From Paralvinella palmiformis (taxonomy: Eukaryota > Annelida > Polychaeta > Terebellida > Alvinellidae), in NCBI GenBank assembly GCA_025642065.1, contig JAODUP010001064.1:1-64000 (forward strand): a DNA stretch of 64,000 bases, written 5' to 3'. The translations under genes and the position numbers were made by a program. Under the pieces are notes generated by a model. The model saw nothing but the letters and a program-made list of their open reading frames with translations. It had not been told where the DNA came from and did no database searches. Shown here one piece after another: positions 14,291-25,521 of this stretch (within the stretch, counting starts at the first letter, position 1; each line of letters opens with the position of its first letter).

Positions 14291-14429
14291 CGTGTGCAAA
14301 CGTGTGTGGTCAAAAATATGCCTTGAATTGGCTTTACTTGTATGCTTATCTAGAATACCTTTTGCTTCATTCGGGATGCCATACGACAGCTAATTGGGTA
14401 TGTGAGAGTATGTGATAGCTGTCGAATGG

Positions 14430-14610
14430 TAGGATAGAGTAAGCGATGACAGCCCGAATGAGTTGAGAGATACCATACATCGCCTTTGTCCAACCTAACA
14501 ATTACGTTAACTATTACGTAACTATTGGCAACCCGCAAGCTACAGGATATACAATTATCAATAGATCCATATAAGTTATGCAATAATTCAACACAAGGCA
14601 CTATAGTCAT
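14430..14610. repeat. unknown dispersed repeat, copy 2
   Basis: gagagataccatacatcg (14465), then ctttgtccaacctaa, ggcaacccgcaagctacagg and aataattcaacacaaggc. The flanking words cattcggg / cccgaatg and cgacagcta / tagctgtcg are inverted around 14370-14460. Confidence 0.65.
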
Positions 14611-15502
14611 ATATATTAATGTGGTCCTTAGAAGAGGTCTAATCATTTTATTTGAGGCACCTTATGTTACCTGTCACAGTTTTATTAATATTTTGTCTCC
14701 TTGCAGATTCTCTGCTGAACGCAAGGTACTATATATAGAAATCTGGTTTGTAGACTACTATGATCACATTATCCAAATATATTGGTAAGAAGATAAAATA
14801 CTATGATGTGTACACAAATCTCATGTAACAGGTCAAAATCCTTCTGCGTTTTTCATAATTCAAACATGATTTCACCCAAATTCAACACAGTAAATAAAAC
14901 AACTTTATACTATTCGAGGTTACACAATATTGACGTGTTTCATGTCTGTAACGCGGTAAACCAATATGGTCAGGATAATATGCAAATCACAAATAATTAT
15001 TTTCCAAACACTTTTTTATTACATAAACAATAGAATTATTGTTAAATATGAGCCTAGTCGTTATGAAATTAACCTTTTAAAATCAAGGGAAGTTAATCAC
15101 ATTTCTCAAATGAATTATACACATTTACTGGCCAAATAAAGCGTCTCCGATGCCACTTCTGGGAATCCAAAACTTCCTTAATAAGCCCCAGTCAAATATT
15201 TGTAAATAATTTTAATACCCTGAAACAGATTACTGCAGTCCTTTTCAATACACAATTCTTAGTCAAATATCTTAAAAGAGAAAACCGTGATATCCAAATA
15301 GATTTCAAAAATACAACCCCAGCTCGCGTTGTTGATTTTTAAAGAAAATAAAATGGGTTACAAGCAAATAGAATCCATATGCAACAGAGAGAATGGAAAA
15401 ACTATTAAATCAATAGAAACCTATAACGAATCAGGTAATAAAAGCAGATTATCTTGGTTCCTCAGACTGACAAGTAACCCAAACTTGTTATTAATGTTTA
15501 GA

Positions 15503-15506
<4 letters not shown>

Positions 15507-15570
<64 letters not shown>
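15507..15570. repeat. (AT)n microsatellite at a SINE family B boundary
   Basis: AT tract adjoining the SINE that starts at 15571. Confidence 0.9.
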
Positions 15571-15572
<2 letters not shown>

Positions 15573-15866
15573 TTTGGCTTTGTTGTTCGGCACAGCCTCT
15601 ATATTGGAGTGGTTGAGAAACCTCCTCCCCTGCCACTCATAGGGAGCAGTACGGAAAGATGGAGTCGAAATACCCTGAGAGTGGTCACTGCCAGAATATT
15701 TAACGTACTCGGGGGGTTTTTAACGTCCGCCTTTATTTTAATTAATTCAATGGAGACGGCAGCGCCATTTAACGTGGTCAGCCACCCACGATGTTGTGAG
15801 CCGAGAAATTAATCTCTGGAAAAGTTTCGACCTCTTACGGGGTTCGAACCTGTGACCGTTGGCACC
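15571..15866 (-). mobile_element. SINE family B copy
   Basis: cacagcctctatattggagt, gaaagatggagtcgaaatac, agccacccacgatgttgtga, then B-box region ggggttcgaacctgtgaccg. Contains an extra ~50-bp piece around 15715-15770 and lacks the A-box end. Confidence 0.7.
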
Positions 15867-17276
15867 AAAAGTTGTATATGTAAAAGAGCAACTTTATTAA
15901 TCGGGTACATTATTATTGACAGGTTGCCAAGATCAGTTATTGATGACTGAATGTTTATGTTTGTTTGAATGCAAAAAAGCAGAAGGTCTTTCTAAGAAGG
16001 TCTTTCACCAATCTTCCGGCAAGATGGACAGCGCAGACAGTATGTGCTGTTTCCGTGCAGAAGATGACCTGATAGGGCCAAGGTTCTGCTCTACCGAGAT
16101 AGCTCCATCAGAGTGTGTTGTAGTAAACAAACAGATTTAAACATCTCTACGCGATGCTATCTGCACATTAAGGTTCCGTTCAGCATAAACAAGGATCAAT
16201 AGATGTCGTTGTAGTTATACCGTTTGATCCTAAACACATGTACTCCCGTATAATATAACAAATTTATACAGTTTGAAGAGTAAATTCTATTAAGAAGTGA
16301 TTCTACGCTGGTACTCAAGTGCAATAAGGAATTAATCCCCATTTACGATAAAGTGTAATAAAAAAATCTCTTGATTTTTTTAAGTTTCTTGTACATCGTT
16401 TACTTAAAATCCGCAGTCGATGCGGTTACTGCTGCCGGTATTCAGTTGGGGTTGCAATATGAATCAGAATAGATGTCTATGGATGGCTATTTCTGTGATA
16501 ATTCAGTATTTAGAACCGAACGTACAATATGATAGGCCTATCTAAATATTCATAAATGTGTTGAATTAACCTAATTCGTATGCTTGATATAACGTGTTAT
16601 GACACATACGGTCAGCCATACATACAGCTCCGAACAAACAAAGGTACAACCCAGGTCAGGACAACTTCCTTGATCCATCTGTCGACTGCGAATATTCGTC
16701 GAGTGCAATAGCAAAATAATCCATACACTTATAACGGATTATAATGGCTGTCAACTTTGTACAGCGAAGGTCAGTAAGGGCGACAAGTTTGTGCTGCAGG
16801 TTTATGATAGGATTTTTGAAGCATGAGGCCATTTAGCTTGTACACTTATTTTATTTGATCACCCATCCGGCTTATATTCTTAAGTAGCACATTCCCTATT
16901 GGTATGTGTATGGGTACCCAATAGTCAAAGCTTGTGAATACAGGTTTTTAAAGACAACCTTATCTCGTAAACCTTTCAGCCAGATTATAATCTCGCCATT
17001 TCAGCATAATATACTTGGTGTTCTTTTTATTTTGTATAAAGAATCCCCTCTGCGCGAGATATATGCTAAGCAGGAAACAATTATAGTCTATAGGGAATGT
17101 ATTCTCGGGCATGTTCAAGTACCATAAGTACATAGGCGAGCTCGTACTTGCATTTATATATATCCATCTTTTCATCAGGTGTCTCGTATTCACTTCAGAT
17201 GTGTAACCCACTCCGCTGTATTCACCCGCATATCGTATTAGGCAGAATACAAGTAAATCACTTTTAATTATGGGTC

Positions 17277-17322
17277 TCACTCACTCACTCACTTACTCAC
17301 TCACGCACTCACTCACTGATTC
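17277..17322. repeat. (CACT)n microsatellite
   Basis: About eleven cact/cgca-type tetramers. Confidence 0.8.
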
Positions 17323-17717
17323 ACCTATTAATTCACTAAGACGCTCGTTCAGTTTTCATACACTTAATCTTCAAGTCATTTCTAACCGTTGTAACGGACT
17401 TCAATAATTTAAAAATACAAATATTCCGGTTATGTTTGTATAGAGGATCAAGTCAAAGATATAGATTTTATATTCTTAATATCAGTACATTGTGGTGATG
17501 GCTATGTACATTAGATGGGAATCAACTGGATATTAGATGAATAAGTATTATTTGTCCACGGGTGAGTGATTCGCTCTAAATGCTAATATATTATGTACTA
17601 AGACAATGAACGTATTGGAATTATAATTTGCATGAGTCTTCGTCCATATATGGTTCAATTATATAATGTGAATAGTGACTATTGGTATGTATGCATGTTT
17701 GTTTATGTATCTATATT

Positions 17718-17760
17718 TAAGTATATATATATGTGTGTGTGTGTGTGTGTTGTGCGTGCG

Positions 17761-17844
<84 letters not shown>

Positions 17845-17875
17845 ATATATTATATGTATATATGCACATTATGAT
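17718..17875. repeat. compound (AT)n(GT)n microsatellite
   Basis: About 120 bp of GT flanked by AT. The 143-aa open frame across it is an artefact of the tract. Confidence 0.95.
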
Positions 17876-18351
17876 GTCTCCTACGATATGCATGCTGGTC
17901 TTTTTACTTCAAATATAAGACTGAAAAAAGCAACAATAATAACTAGCCTTGTTCAACTTGTTCCCACCGACTCAAACCAGCATCAGCGATGGTGTTATTG
18001 GAAGACAGCCAATTGGCCAAATAACACCAGACAACATATATACATAATGTACCTTTATAAAATGAAATTTATGTTTATCCTATATTATGTATCAGTTCCC
18101 AAATAAAATATTTGATTTGATTTGAACCTAAATTAACAATGATTGTCAATTAATGCACAAAACATTTTATTGCCACATGTATCTAGAGTCAGAATGAGAA
18201 CATAATTGTAAGTTTACATCTTCAGTTCTATACATACAGTGATAAACAGATGAATAACATTTTGTTCTCGTTGAGTTCGTTTCCATTCGCCGTACTTCGG
18301 TCTCAATTATTATGATAAGTAGGCGCGAGAGTTGAGGGATTGAGTGTTTGT

Positions 18352-18440
18352 TTTAACAATGTATGATAAAGGACACTGGCACAGAGAATCACGAGTCATG
18401 AATATAAGCACTGGAAGTTTCATTAACCAAACAAGTTAGA
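18352..18440. repeat. repeat family C, diverged copy
   Basis: tgtatgataaaggacactgg then cacagagaatcacgag matches the start of family C with substitutions. Confidence 0.45.
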
Positions 18441-18481
18441 AACCACTCTGCCATACATAATTTGTTTGTGTGCTCTCGAGC

Positions 18482-18518
<37 letters not shown>

Positions 18519-18530
18519 GGGGGGGGGTGC
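18482..18530. repeat. (CT)n followed by poly-G
   Basis: About 32 bp of CT, then nine Gs. Confidence 0.9.
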
Positions 18531-18641
18531 GTGTGTGCGTGTATGCGTGCTTTAGCCACTGTTGCTTAACTCTATCCAAACATAGGTGAATAAACCTAGG
18601 GAAGCTATATTAAGACACGGTGAGCCTTTATTAAGTGATGA

Positions 18642-18822
18642 CGATTGGTGTTTTACTGCAACTTGTGTGCACATGATAGGATAAATGGGCCGAGCGACCT
18701 CCGATGGTAATGACTGTGAAGTCATAAATGAAACACCCTTCAGATATGCCCACGTCGAGATTTGAACATAGGTGGTAGTGATCTGTCGACGAACGAGCTA
18801 CTGCTAGACCACCGAGGTGCCC
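18642..18822 (-). mobile_element. SINE family A copy with target-site duplication
   Basis: Near-complete copy from the (ATC) tail side to the head (gctagaccaccgaggtgccc). Flanked by ttattaagtgatga (18628) and ttattaactgatga (18823), a 14-bp target duplication with one mismatch. Confidence 0.75.
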
Positions 18823-18842
18823 TTATTAACTGATGAACATAA

Positions 18843-18914
18843 GATGATGATGATGATGATTGATGTTTTACGGCCACTTTTGTGCAAATGGTAGGCTAAA
18901 TTGGCCGAGTGATG
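18843..18914 (-). mobile_element. SINE family A fragment
   Basis: (GAT)n, ttgatgttttacggccactt and gtaggctaaattggccgag; the rest is missing. It lies 20 bp from the preceding copy in the same orientation. Confidence 0.6.
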
Positions 18915-19029
18915 AATGTAAGCGTGTGAGGGTTACTAGTTAGTTTTTATTAAATCATTGTATTTCCCGGAACCTGAGACCATATTTCTTTATAGTCTCA
19001 CAACAATCTCATGTTACAAGTTATCACAT

Positions 19030-19036
19030 TATATAT

Positions 19037-19078
<42 letters not shown>
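19030..19078. repeat. (AT)n microsatellite
   Basis: Uninterrupted AT tract. Confidence 0.9.
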
Positions 19079-19079
<1 letters not shown>

Positions 19080-19779
19080 TCAGTATTAACCTTACAAGAC
19101 TATTTCGAGTACAACTCGAAGCTGTCAAGCTACACGAGGCGTTAAGAATGTTTAATAACAGCGATACCTGGAATGCGAGAAGGATTCTATTTGATGTAGG
19201 ATTATTGTGATCGATTAGAATACATAATAAAGACGAGGACAGCATCTGTGTTACTTCAGCAAAACAAACTGCCGTGGACTCGAATATTGATTGTTTATCT
19301 TTGACCCCAAACAACCTCCCGCTCGCTCCTACTGCGGTGTGAAATTAAACTTATTGTACCCTTTTCCTCAGAGAAGATGATGGAAGATTTTCCACACCAA
19401 AAGTCGGTTACATGCAAATTTTTCAGACGTGTCATTAATCTTTATGTTATCGTATACTTAGCTTTATGTATGAATCAATCGATTTATCTATAGGTTATAT
19501 ATGTTTAAAGTTGCATACGTTTGTGTTTTTCTATGTATAGACTTAATGATGTACAGCTATCTAGGATAGGTAGGTCTTGGTGTTCTGTGCCACACTGGAA
19601 ATGGGTTTGCCTTTCCTTGTCAGCATCTCCCCTCCCCTGTGTGTGTGTGGGGGGGGGAGGGTGTATGTGTGTGTTAGGAAACAAATATATATGAGAGCAC
19701 CGGCTCGTAGCATCAATATCCAAACATCTCTGAATCGTATACATCTAAATAATATATGCATTCATAAATGTATATCTAC

Positions 19780-21120
19780 ATAAACCTAAAAACATTTAAC
19801 GCTAACCTTAGATAAATATAAACATATATAACCTTGATAAAGCTTCATCTCCACAAATCTGTACATATATTGACCTAAACATAAGTGTCACGCTCAAAGG
19901 GAATCGAAAGTATGTACCTACTAATAGAGCAAACACATACACAGTGCACCATTTGAGATCACAGTTCAAGAGCAATTTGTTGTGATTCAAAACAATTTTT
20001 CGACACCACAGGTGCAGACATCAGTTGCATTCTTGATTCTTATATCTGATTGGTCCTACTCAGAAAAGTCATACTGACAACGTCCGTCTCGGCTAGCATT
20101 TAGTACCCGGAACACTGACAAAATTGTCTCATTTTATAGGTTTTCAACACATCACGCAGTCTAACTGCTTCGAGCTGAACACGTAATACCTTTATGTAGC
20201 GTACACTAAACCTACATATAGTAGTAGCCGATTAGCTAAGCTAAAACCGAAATAGCACGATTGAACAATGGAATATTACAGGATTAAAATTAAATGGCAA
20301 AATATTATTATCTACTCCGACCTAACAGGTAATCCTCATACGTTTACCTTCATTACATAGTGAACGTACACCCAGATTTAATATAGCTTCCTATGTATAT
20401 ATTCAGTATATCCTATACTAGTCAACACCGGATGTTAGACAGTTCTCGTATATTACGAATGTAAGAATTATAATAGCTATACATTCAACAATTTCGTATA
20501 TGAATATAACCTAACTACTCACAGTTTCGAAATATTGCGTCCACATCATAGACACGTGCATCAAATAGCTTTGTGTAACCTAATACGACATATTACACTG
20601 TTGTTTAAACAGATAACAATACAGGTGCTTTATTGTATATAGCAAAGCTAAAACTAAAACATATTATAACAAAGACAGACTTCTCGTATATTTGCGTAAT
20701 AAGGAATCTAGATCGAAATAGGCAGGATCTCTTTCATTGGCAATGTGTACTTTATGATACCGGTAAATATGTTGGTACTGACTCAGAGCATTGAGACCCA
20801 TACATCCCAAAACACTTATCAAACAAATGTGAACACATACATCTACACATAAAAACAGAATCATACATAAATTTAAACAAATCTTAAATCTATTCCTCCA
20901 CAAACCTATACATATTTAGACCAAAAGTGAGACTTATACAATCATACAAGTCTAGAGACATATATGCCAAGCCCACGGACAAGAGTAAATACGTACTTAC
21001 CGGAAGCAGAAACATACAAATAATGCACCAGATTACATAGCAGTTGGCATAAATATCAAGTGCTTGAGGTTGCGTAATAAACTAATGCAAGTACAAAATA
21101 TAAGTGTTTGACAGCACAGT
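19780..21120. repeat. diverged relative of unit beta
   Basis: Shared in order with 36.3-37.6 kb: cgacaccacaggtgcagaca/cgacacctcagatgctgacc, acaatggaatattacagg/acaatggattattactgg, taacaggtaatcctcatacg/taacagctaaccctcatagg, and gtaataaggaatctagatcg. The stretch at 19780-19990 resembles 20880-21100, so the unit end is itself duplicated here. Confidence 0.6.
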
Positions 21121-21271
21121 TTAGTCAGCAAAAATGAAACCTATAAATAAACCTACACCCCACAAAAATCTATGCCCACGTAAAACAGTATTTATGTGAT
21201 TTATTAAGTTCGTACCATCTCCCTCTCCCTCTGTTTGTGTTTGTGTGTGTGTGTGCTTTAGAATGATGCAT

Positions 21272-21458
21272 CCTGGTAGCGACCTTGACTAATTGGTAGC
21301 GCGTTGGATCACAGATCACTACCACCCGTGTTCGAATCTCGGCGTGGGCATATATGAAGGGTGTTTCATCTTTGACTTCGCCTAATTACTTTTGGAGGTC
21401 GTTCGGCCCACTTAACCTACCACGTGCACACAAGTGGCCGTAAGACATAAATCATCAT
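21272..21458 (+). mobile_element. SINE family A copy
   Basis: Head with A box (actaattggtagcgcgttgg) and B box (gtgttcgaatctcgg), body gggcatatatgaagggtgtt, tail ataaatcatcat. One of the better-preserved copies. Confidence 0.75.
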
Positions 21459-21461
21459 AAG

Positions 21462-21985
21462 TTTGTCTGTCTGTATGTCTGTCTGTCTATCGGGGTCTGT
21501 TATCGCGATAGCTTGGAAGCGTTCCGAGATCATAGTGTTTCAGAAATATTATCTTATCGGGGCAGAAGTTAGCACGAACCATTCCGAGCATTATGATAAT
21601 AGAGGTCTCTTAAACAAACGGTCAAAAGTGCATTAGCTTTGGCGTTGAATTAATACAGTAAAACAAGTAAATTAATTACAGTACGTACTCACTATCAAAT
21701 TAGAACTCTATATGCTAAGGTGTCCCCCCTCTGATGTATCGTCTGACATCCCCCCACCGCCGCCCCATTTCTTTCTGCAATGACCTAAGGTATCTCAGCC
21801 AATATCTGGATATTCAGAAACCGCGACAAATCGCGTCGTGAGACAGTCTTCGGCGGGAACAAATCCTTGAATGGAGGTTTACCTTTTTTTAATAAGAAAG
21901 TACATTAATGCCAAATGGTGTAGGTAGGCTTGCTGGCTTAGCAAAGACAAATTGTTGAGTTGGCTGTTATTTTATATTCGAAAGC
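21462..21985. repeat. (GTCT)n-headed dispersed repeat, copy 1
   Basis: Starts with gtctgtctgtatgtctgtct. Later blocks (aaccattccgagcattatga, aaaagtgcattagctttgg, gcttagcaaagacaaattgt) match 31446-32040 in the same order. Confidence 0.55.
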
Positions 21986-21989
21986 GTCT

Positions 21990-23400
21990 GGTGTTATTTA
22001 CTTTTAAATTTTCAAATAAATAGCAAAAACAACCTAGTGTACTTAAGTAGTTATTAGCCCATTACAATATCTCAGGTCGTAGTAATAAATCTGTTCAATA
22101 AGAAGTCATCTTATGTATTTAATAAATAATCTCGTACGTATTTTCTTTTGTTGCCGTTTTTGCTCGAATTGTGTTTATAGTTTGGAGGTTTTTCTTTGAT
22201 TCATGCCGCCAGCTACAACATCCACATATGAAGTGTTACGCAAACTTAGTTTCTTAACATTTAATCCGCTTGTGGCATGAATAAACATTATTCCTGTTGA
22301 TTTAAATGATAGCCATACACTCTTTTTTTCGTAAAATCCAAACGTGTTCTATATTTGTAAAGATAATAATAGATTGCAAATTAACAGAGGGCAGTTAGTT
22401 AAGAAATAAGGTTTCAATGTTTAGTTAGCACTTTAAGTGTTACTATGCATATAATCATAACATCAATTAAATATACTGGTATTTATTGGTTCTGCAAAGT
22501 TCTTGCTGCCACATTGTGGTTAATATTCCATTTATATTCCGTTTATGACTGTTTTGTGGCTATTCCATTTAGTAAAAATTGTGCGTCTTATGATTTCACA
22601 TCATTATTGTATTGGCAGTAAAGCGATACATATCTCTGATTGGCTAATTAAATAATTAATTACAATTTAATTAATTATCGAGTTAACTTAATATTTAGAC
22701 ATAGTATTTGGATTTAATATATTAGATTGTAATTGTACAATGTACAATTTTTTATTTGACTATTATGAAATTATAATACCACTTAATAGAGTTGAAGATC
22801 TGTTCTTTATTTAGTAAAAATGAATATTTAAATTTATTAATATTTATTTTATTTAATAATTTGAACATATAGAAAAGTAATTTTGCTCAAGTTTAACTTA
22901 TCTAAAACGAAATCTACTAACTATAAATCTTATTACCTTAATATAATTTATATTTTAACAGAAGTACAACATATACTGTAGAATAACTAAATACACTTAG
23001 TAACAAAGTAAAAATAATATCAAATGACTAATTATAGACAAATATAACTAATATAACGTTAGTATCTTCAGGACGAGAAGGCTCTGGAAGAAGGACAAGT
23101 CTGAAAATGGTAAAGGAAAAAAATAATTAAAATATTTGTGTTTACAATTTCGAGAAACAATAAAAATATTTCAAAACAAATAATACTAATAGGGAAGACA
23201 AAAAATAAATGAGTTGAATATTTTGATATTTAAATTTAGAAAAAATAATTAAAGTATAATTGAAACCACTTGAAAAATGAAAAGCAAGAAAAATAACATT
23301 TTGAATTTGTAAGTTTAAAGAAGGAAGAATACAACATTTCTTGATCTTGTTTCTGCAGCACACAGCGGCATCTGATGTTCTAGAATTGGCCAACAAAGAA
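21990..23400. other. very AT-rich upstream region of copy 1
   Basis: About 1.4 kb of strongly AT-rich DNA directly upstream of the first paralogue. No TATA element can be singled out. No repeats recognised. Confidence 0.5.
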
Positions 23401-23468
23401 ACTTTTGATCAATACTACGCTCATTTTGCTCACATTGACCACTATATCACAAGCTAATCAGCAGTACG

Positions 23469-23612
23469 ATGCTCAGAAAACTCCGCAGGATTCTAAAGCC
23501 GCCGTTTCTCTTGGTCATTGTGTTAATAGTACTCGGATTATATATTATTGTGGCTCTGTTGGAGTTGGAATATGTATCAAGAAATAAAAACCTTCATGAC
23601 AATCACATACCA
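23469..23612 (+). CDS. copy 1 exon 1: cytosolic tail, signal anchor, stem start
   Basis: 48 codons from ATG to a CCA codon followed by the donor GTAAGT. It encodes a short arginine/lysine-rich tail, the membrane anchor ([20 protein letters not shown]) and the start of a polar stem. It is in a different frame from the longer open frame at 23405-23587, which is a shadow. Homology with copy 2 exon 1 (M-x-R-x-I/L-R, hydrophobic core, E-x-E-Y-[VI]-S, then R/N-L-H) supports the frame. Confidence 0.85.
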
Positions 23613-24576
23613 GTAAGTCCACTTTTTGGAATACTCAACTAGTGATTCGGTTTTTTTCTAATTGCAATTCATATGAATGATGGATAACTAAGTGCTTGTG
23701 TCATATTCCTACAATTCCTTCCCTTCGTAAAGATTTGGTTTTCTCATTGGTTTGTCAAGAAAGCATATTCTCCCTTTCAACAACATCCCGTCCTCATTTC
23801 ATGTTAAACATATCCCGTCTCACACCTGCATCACAGCTAAATACTTATTTACCCGTGACATTACTGCTAAATCTGTTATATTATCATCGATATCCTTAGG
23901 CCTGCAGGCTGTATTTAGCTGTGATGCAGGTGTGAGACGGGATATCTTTAACATGAAATGAGGACGGGATGTTGTTGAAAGGGAGAATATGCTTTCTTGA
24001 CAAACCAATGAGAAAACCAAATCTTTACGAAGGGAAGGAATTGTAGGAATATGACACAAGCACTTAGTTATCCAGGCCTTGCATCAGATGTTTCTATATT
24101 TATCTTCGTAATTGTATGGTTTCTTGATCTTGTTTCAGATTGATGACGATGCTGACATTTCCCGACATCCGAACTACAACATCAACGCATTCTCGATTAA
24201 TAAATCACTATTGAACATTATTGATATTCGAGAATACTTTCCGCTGAATGAAAGCACTGTCAACCAGTTTGTCTTTGTCACAGCAGCAAGTGACAACTAC
24301 CTTCCGGTGGTTGAAAAATCAATAGCAACGGTACAGGAGTTTTTCTCAGGAAGGAAGATTATATTTTTTGACCTGAACCAGGAAGAAAGTGAGGTATGGC
24401 AGGAATCTGTGGTGAATAAAACTAGCATGGGTTTCTTTAAATGTATTTGAAATTGTTTTATTTTAGTATACCATTGGAATCCTAATTAATGTAAATACGT
24501 TTCTTTAAATGTTAATCCTTTGAATCTAATAACACTTTTAAGATAATTTTTAAATGAAGAATATGATGATGATGAC

Positions 24577-24612
<36 letters not shown>

Positions 24613-25486
24613 AATGGTAAAGATTATAATTAGAATCATGGTATTGACAGGAAGGTGCTGTATAATAAAAGGCTCAAAACGGGGCATCAGAAACTTAGAA
24701 ACAAACGTTGGACAGTTCGTATAACTAACCCGATTTTGTCTTGTACGACAACCTGCTCCACAAAATTAGTTCTGCTTCACGAAATACAAATTTGCCATTT
24801 TACTTGCATTGCCTACGTCTCCATTTGTAAATCAATATATATGCTAACCTTTCAGTATGAATTAGTTACGGACGCTAGATCGTACAGATATCGTTATTTG
24901 CAACCTCCTGCATCGGTGTAGTATATTCAAAGATATGTTAGTACAATTATTGATAAAAATTCAGCTTTTATACACTTATTCTAAATATACGTTACTTATA
25001 ACAATTCAGCTCAAGACAATTTCTTTTTAGTGCTGCTTTTGCAATGCATTTTCAAAATATGCCTGGGTGTCTAAAAATATGGTAGGCTATTTTTAACCTC
25101 TAATTTGTTGGGAATTTAGCTATATTAAATATTCGAACTCATTATAAACTGTGTCTTATGAAGTTTCAGTATGCACACGTTTGGTCTTTAATCATAAGGA
25201 ATTGCTGTTTGCGCGCTACTTGTAGAAGCAATTATGTACCACTTACATGTTCCTTCTTCTCGGTATAGTAGCATATTTGTAACGTTAGACTCGATATTTA
25301 ACGTTTGGTTAGAGACCGCAGGTATAATATTATGTATAAATAGGTTAATGGATGTTTACATTTATTTATTGATAGGTTTGTGGAAGTGGTGTAGGTTTTG
25401 ATACCCCGAGCCACTTCCAATATATTAGGTTCCCTACAACACACATACACACACACATACGCACACACACATGCGCACACACACAA

Positions 25487-25521
<35 letters not shown>

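Larger units (their letters stand above)
15900..18350. other. no gene seen
   Basis: Unique AT-rich sequence with (CACT)n and (GT)n tracts. The 73-106 aa open frames near 17 kb lack motifs and splice context. Confidence 0.55.

Noticed and set aside
17675..18106. 143-codon open frame
   Set aside because: The first half is (GT)n; the rest has no motif or splice context.
23405..23587. Plus-strand open frame over exon 1 of copy 1
   Set aside because: Wrong frame: the frame starting at 23469 gives a basic tail and signal anchor matching copy 2 and a proper splice donor.
24655..24921. 88-codon open frame in intron 2 of copy 1
   Set aside because: No counterpart in copy 2 and no family motif; intronic.
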